Part shown: piece by piece, positions 61,782-64,000 of the stretch
Layout: each line of letters opens with the position of its first letter
Position numbering within the stretch: the stretch's first letter is position 1
NCBI RefSeq assembly: GCF_020297485.1
Contig: NZ_JAIWZC010000001.1
Coordinates: 3,348,001-3,412,000, forward strand
DNA: 64,000 nucleotides
Reading direction: 5' to 3'
DNA from: Enterocloster clostridioformis
GTDB taxonomy: Bacteria > Bacillota > Clostridia > Lachnospirales > Lachnospiraceae
Translations under genes and position numbers: made by a program
Notes under the pieces: model-generated
Databases searched by the model: none
Told to the model about the DNA's origin: nothing
The model's input: only the letters and a program-made list of their open reading frames with translations

Positions 61782-62624
61782 ATGGAGGGGAAGAAAAAAG
61801 GTCTGTCTCTGACAACACAAATTCTAATCGCTGCAGCGGGCGGTATTGTCTTTGGGTCTCTGATTGGGCCATGGGCCTCATTAGGCTTTGTATCCACAAA
61901 TATCATCGGCTCCATGGCTGACAGCGCTATGGTTCCATGTATTGTCTTCGCATTGTTCTTTGGCACAGCCATGGGTACATATACACGCCAGAGCGGCAAC
62001 AGAAACTTGGTTGAATGGGTAACCGGTTTTAATACCATCATTACCAATATCATCAAGGCTGTCATGCACGTCGCGCCAATTGGAATCTTCTGTCTGCTGG
62101 CAAACGTGGCGGGCTCCACCGGCTTCAAGGTCATTATTCCTATGATTAAATTCCTGGGAGTATTGCTTCTGGGAGACGCTGTCCAGTTCCTTATTTATGG
62201 GCCGCTGACAGCTGCTCTCTGCAAAGTAAATCCTGCAAAGATGCCTAAGAAATTCGCTAAAATGTCCATGAACAGCTGCGGAGCGGCCCTTTGTTATGTG
62301 GCTGCAATCTTCTTTATGGCACAGTCCACAGGAGTCCAGCTGACCACCTCTCAAATGGGAATGGCCATCCTGCTGTCATGTCTGATGTGCATGGGAACTA
62401 TCGTTGTACCGGGAGGTTCCGTAATCGTTTATACCTTCCTTGCCTCCTCGCTGGGGCTGCCGCTGGAAAGTATCGCTATCCTTATTGGTATTGACTGGTT
62501 CTCAGGAATGTTCAGAACACTTATGAACGTTGACGTTGATGTCATGGTGGGCATGCTTGTATCCAGCAAGCTGGGCGACCTGGACAGAGATGTGTATAAT
62601 GAGACGAAGGCAGTAGAGTACTGA
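61782..62624 (+). CDS. SDF-family (dicarboxylate/amino-acid:cation) symporter homologue with internal deletions
   Basis: The 280-aa protein has recognisable DAACS (GltP/DctA) parts: LTTQILIAAAGGIVFGSLIG at the start, MVPCIVFALFFGTAMG (later half of the family), PGGSVIVYTFLASSLGLPLES and GIDWFSGMFRTLMNVDVDVM near the end. Family members have about 410 residues. Here TM2-TM4 and the HP1/serine-rich segment with the start of TM7 are missing; NMDGT is replaced by NSCGA, so a sodium ligand is lost, and Asp394 (GltPh number) is Gly. Asp390, Arg397, Asn401 and Asp405 equivalents persist. The frame is intact with an AAGGGGG site. It may be a non-functional remnant or an unusual short form. Confidence 0.75.
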   Translation: MEGKKKGLSLTTQILIAAAGGIVFGSLIGPWASLGFVSTNIIGSMADSAMVPCIVFALFFGTAMGTYTRQSGNRNLVEWVTGFNTIITNIIKAVMHVAPIGIFCLLANVAGSTGFKVIIPMIKFLGVLLLGDAVQFLIYGPLTAALCKVNPAKMPKKFAKMSMNSCGAALCYVAAIFFMAQSTGVQLTTSQMGMAILLSCLMCMGTIVVPGGSVIVYTFLASSLGLPLESIAILIGIDWFSGMFRTLMNVDVDVMVGMLVSSKLGDLDRDVYNETKAVEY

Positions 62625-62640
62625 ATTTTAATTAAAAGGA

Positions 62641-62711
62641 GCGTGTCTGCGGCTCATTCCTCTCACGGTAATATCAACCGTGGGAAGGATGAGCCGCAGA
62701 CACGCTTTTTG
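62641..62711. terminator. Long bidirectional terminator between the SDF and AAA+ genes
   Basis: A 17-bp perfect stem (62641-62657 with 62689-62705) encloses a smaller CACGGT/ACCGTG hairpin and is followed by TTTTTG. It separates convergent genes. Confidence 0.87.
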
Positions 62712-62718
62712 CATTTTA

Positions 62719-64000
62719 TCACAGCTTCTGCCTTATGGCCTGCTCCTGTTCATCAAAGAGCAGATCCTTATTGTACTGGTAATAGCGTTCACACTCATAT
62801 TCATCCAGGAACCGGACACACGCTTCGCTGGTATTCAGCTCCGTGACAAATATAACCATTTCCTGGCCGTTTCCAAAGGCAGCTTCCATGAAGTCAAAGG
62901 CGTGCTCCAGACGGCTGCCGCAGTCCTCCTTCATAGCCTCATAGCAGTCGCTGTGCTCCATGAATTTTGTGCGCACCCATTCCCAGGCCTGCTCCCTGTC
63001 CTCAACGGCTTCCTTTCTCATCTGCTGGGCATATTCCTCCAGCATGATTCGCACGCTGAGCCACAGGCGGTCCTCCCGCCTTCCTGACAGTCCGCTTTTC
63101 TTCCTGCGAAAACGCTCCTCCTCCAGCTCCTGAGCCAGGGACGCCAGAACCATGGCAGGCGCTTCGGATTTATCCGGTATTGCAGATGTTTCCGCCCTGC
63201 CTGCCATCTCCTGGCGGTAGCTCTTAAGCTGCTCCATCAGAAGCTCCATGAAGGCATTCTTATCCCACAGCTTCTTAAACCCTTCCGTCAGCTTGGACAA
63301 AATCAGGCATGTAACGCTGAGACGCTCATCAAAGGGCGCCCTGGCAACCCGGCCGCACAATGCCTCCCGTATGACGCCCCGCAAAATCTCATCCACCTGA
63401 TACTCATTCTGATATTTATAATACAGCTCCAGATAATTGGCAAAATCCTTTGCGATTCTGGGGTGCTGGATATACTGGCTGATCACATCCCTGTCAGCCC
63501 TTTTGTCCAGACTCTCATAGACCAGAATCAGCTGGGATAGGTCCTCCCAGGCCCTTGGGGTGGCGAACAGCTTTCCGTCCACTGTTGTCTCTATCTGGCA
63601 GAAATTCTGTCCCTTGATGTTCAGATAGGAGATAATGGCCGGATGGATATTCTCAGCATATGCATACTCCTTCCACACCCCCAAATCCGGTTCCACGTCA
63701 ATCCGCTTGATCCGGTCCAGGGTGACCACATCGAATTCCCTTACAGATTTGTTATACTCCGGCGGATTGCCGGCAGCTGCGATAATCCAGCCCTCCGGTA
63801 TCTTATGGCTTCCGAAGGTCTTGCACTGGAGAAATTGCAGCATGGTCGGAGCCAGGGTCTCGGATACGCAGTTGATTTCATCAATAAAAAGAATCCCTTC
63901 CTTAAGACCTGTTTCCTCCATCCGGTCATAGATGGATGCCACAATTTCACTCATGGTATACTCCGTCACCGCATACTCCCTGTCTCCATAAGTCTTTTTC
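62719..64000 (-). CDS. MoxR-like AAA+ ATPase (partial at window edge)
   Basis: The frame is open to the right edge, so the N-terminus (Walker A and before) lies outside. Visible are Walker B EGILFIDEINCVSETLAPTM, sensor-1-like IIAAAGNPPEYNKSVREFD and the arginine-finger region VVTLDRIKRIDVEP, as in MoxR proteins. A long helical C-terminal part (about 250 residues, Glu/Lys/Arg-rich) follows. MoxR ATPases work with VWA-domain partners on metal-cofactor or complex assembly; a VWA gene would be expected just outside the window. The gene is convergent with the SDF homologue. Confidence 0.85.
   Translation of the reverse strand, partial: KKTYGDREYAVTEYTMSEIVASIYDRMEETGLKEGILFIDEINCVSETLAPTMLQFLQCKTFGSHKIPEGWIIAAAGNPPEYNKSVREFDVVTLDRIKRIDVEPDLGVWKEYAYAENIHPAIISYLNIKGQNFCQIETTVDGKLFATPRAWEDLSQLILVYESLDKRADRDVISQYIQHPRIAKDFANYLELYYKYQNEYQVDEILRGVIREALCGRVARAPFDERLSVTCLILSKLTEGFKKLWDKNAFMELLMEQLKSYRQEMAGRAETSAIPDKSEAPAMVLASLAQELEEERFRRKKSGLSGRREDRLWLSVRIMLEEYAQQMRKEAVEDREQAWEWVRTKFMEHSDCYEAMKEDCGSRLEHAFDFMEAAFGNGQEMVIFVTELNTSEACVRFLDEYECERYYQYNKDLLFDEQEQAIRQKL

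Overview
The window is about 64 kb of a moderately GC-rich Firmicutes chromosome. It most resembles a Lachnospiraceae / Clostridium cluster XIVa gut anaerobe of the Enterocloster (C. bolteae / C. clostridioforme) type. That assignment is an inference from an anaerobic sulfatase maturase, YesM/YesN two-component systems, TRAP uptake, a DUF4250 protein, HrcA/CIRCE control of clpB, an S-ribosylhomocysteine lyase and the dense Shine-Dalgarno-led gene packing. I found no rRNA, tRNA or CRISPR array. Most genes lie on the minus strand.

Layout. 0-3 kb (plus strand, visibly AT-richer): end of a YesM-like histidine kinase, its YesN-like regulator, and a radical-SAM anaerobic sulfatase maturase. 3-10.9 kb: ppx-ppk polyphosphate pair, a DUF815 AAA+ protein, pheA, plsC and a small membrane protein. 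11-21 kb: cardiolipin synthase, then a type IV pilus locus (two prepilins, PilB, PilD, a PilX-like protein, two further pseudopilins, PilO, a PilM-PilN fusion, PilC). One pseudopilin gene is split by a 136-bp inverted-repeat element. 21-29.7 kb: a DUF4250 microprotein, clpB with CIRCE, a repeat lipoprotein, purine nucleoside phosphorylase, an envelope protein with a structured leader, and a ChW/polysaccharide deacetylase translationally coupled to a SpoT-type HD protein. 29.9-38.5 kb: a repeat-rich membrane protein, then a TRAP transporter locus with two binding proteins, a YcxB-like protein and its own two-component system. 38.7-49.2 kb: glycogen branching enzyme with a 15-copy decapeptide tail, methylglyoxal synthase, a FAH-family protein, a Ca2+-type P-ATPase, an M20 peptidase and a GlgX-like protein that has lost every GH13 catalytic residue. 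49.4-64 kb: two ABC-F proteins, exonuclease III, LuxS, a second repeat lipoprotein, a polar amino-acid ABC transporter, a HAD phosphatase, dihydroorotase, an MBL-fold hydrolase, remnants of MATE and AbgT transporters, an internally deleted SDF symporter, and the start of a MoxR-like AAA+ gene cut by the window edge.

How genes work together. ppx and ppk are 2 bp apart and form a polyphosphate synthesis/hydrolysis unit. The pilus genes supply motor, platform, alignment complex, peptidase and several pilins; no PilT was seen. The TRAP genes sit directly downstream of a co-oriented sensor/regulator pair that probably controls them. The branching enzyme and the catalytically dead GlgX-like protein suggest polysaccharide binding or scaffolding near glycogen.

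The most unusual items are the MITE-like element that splits a pilin gene with a clean 4-bp target duplication, the GlgX-like pseudoenzyme and its 104-bp out-of-frame overlap with a peptidase gene, the GlgB repeat tail, the structured leader at 27.34-27.52 kb, and the cluster of transporter remnants at 61-62.6 kb.
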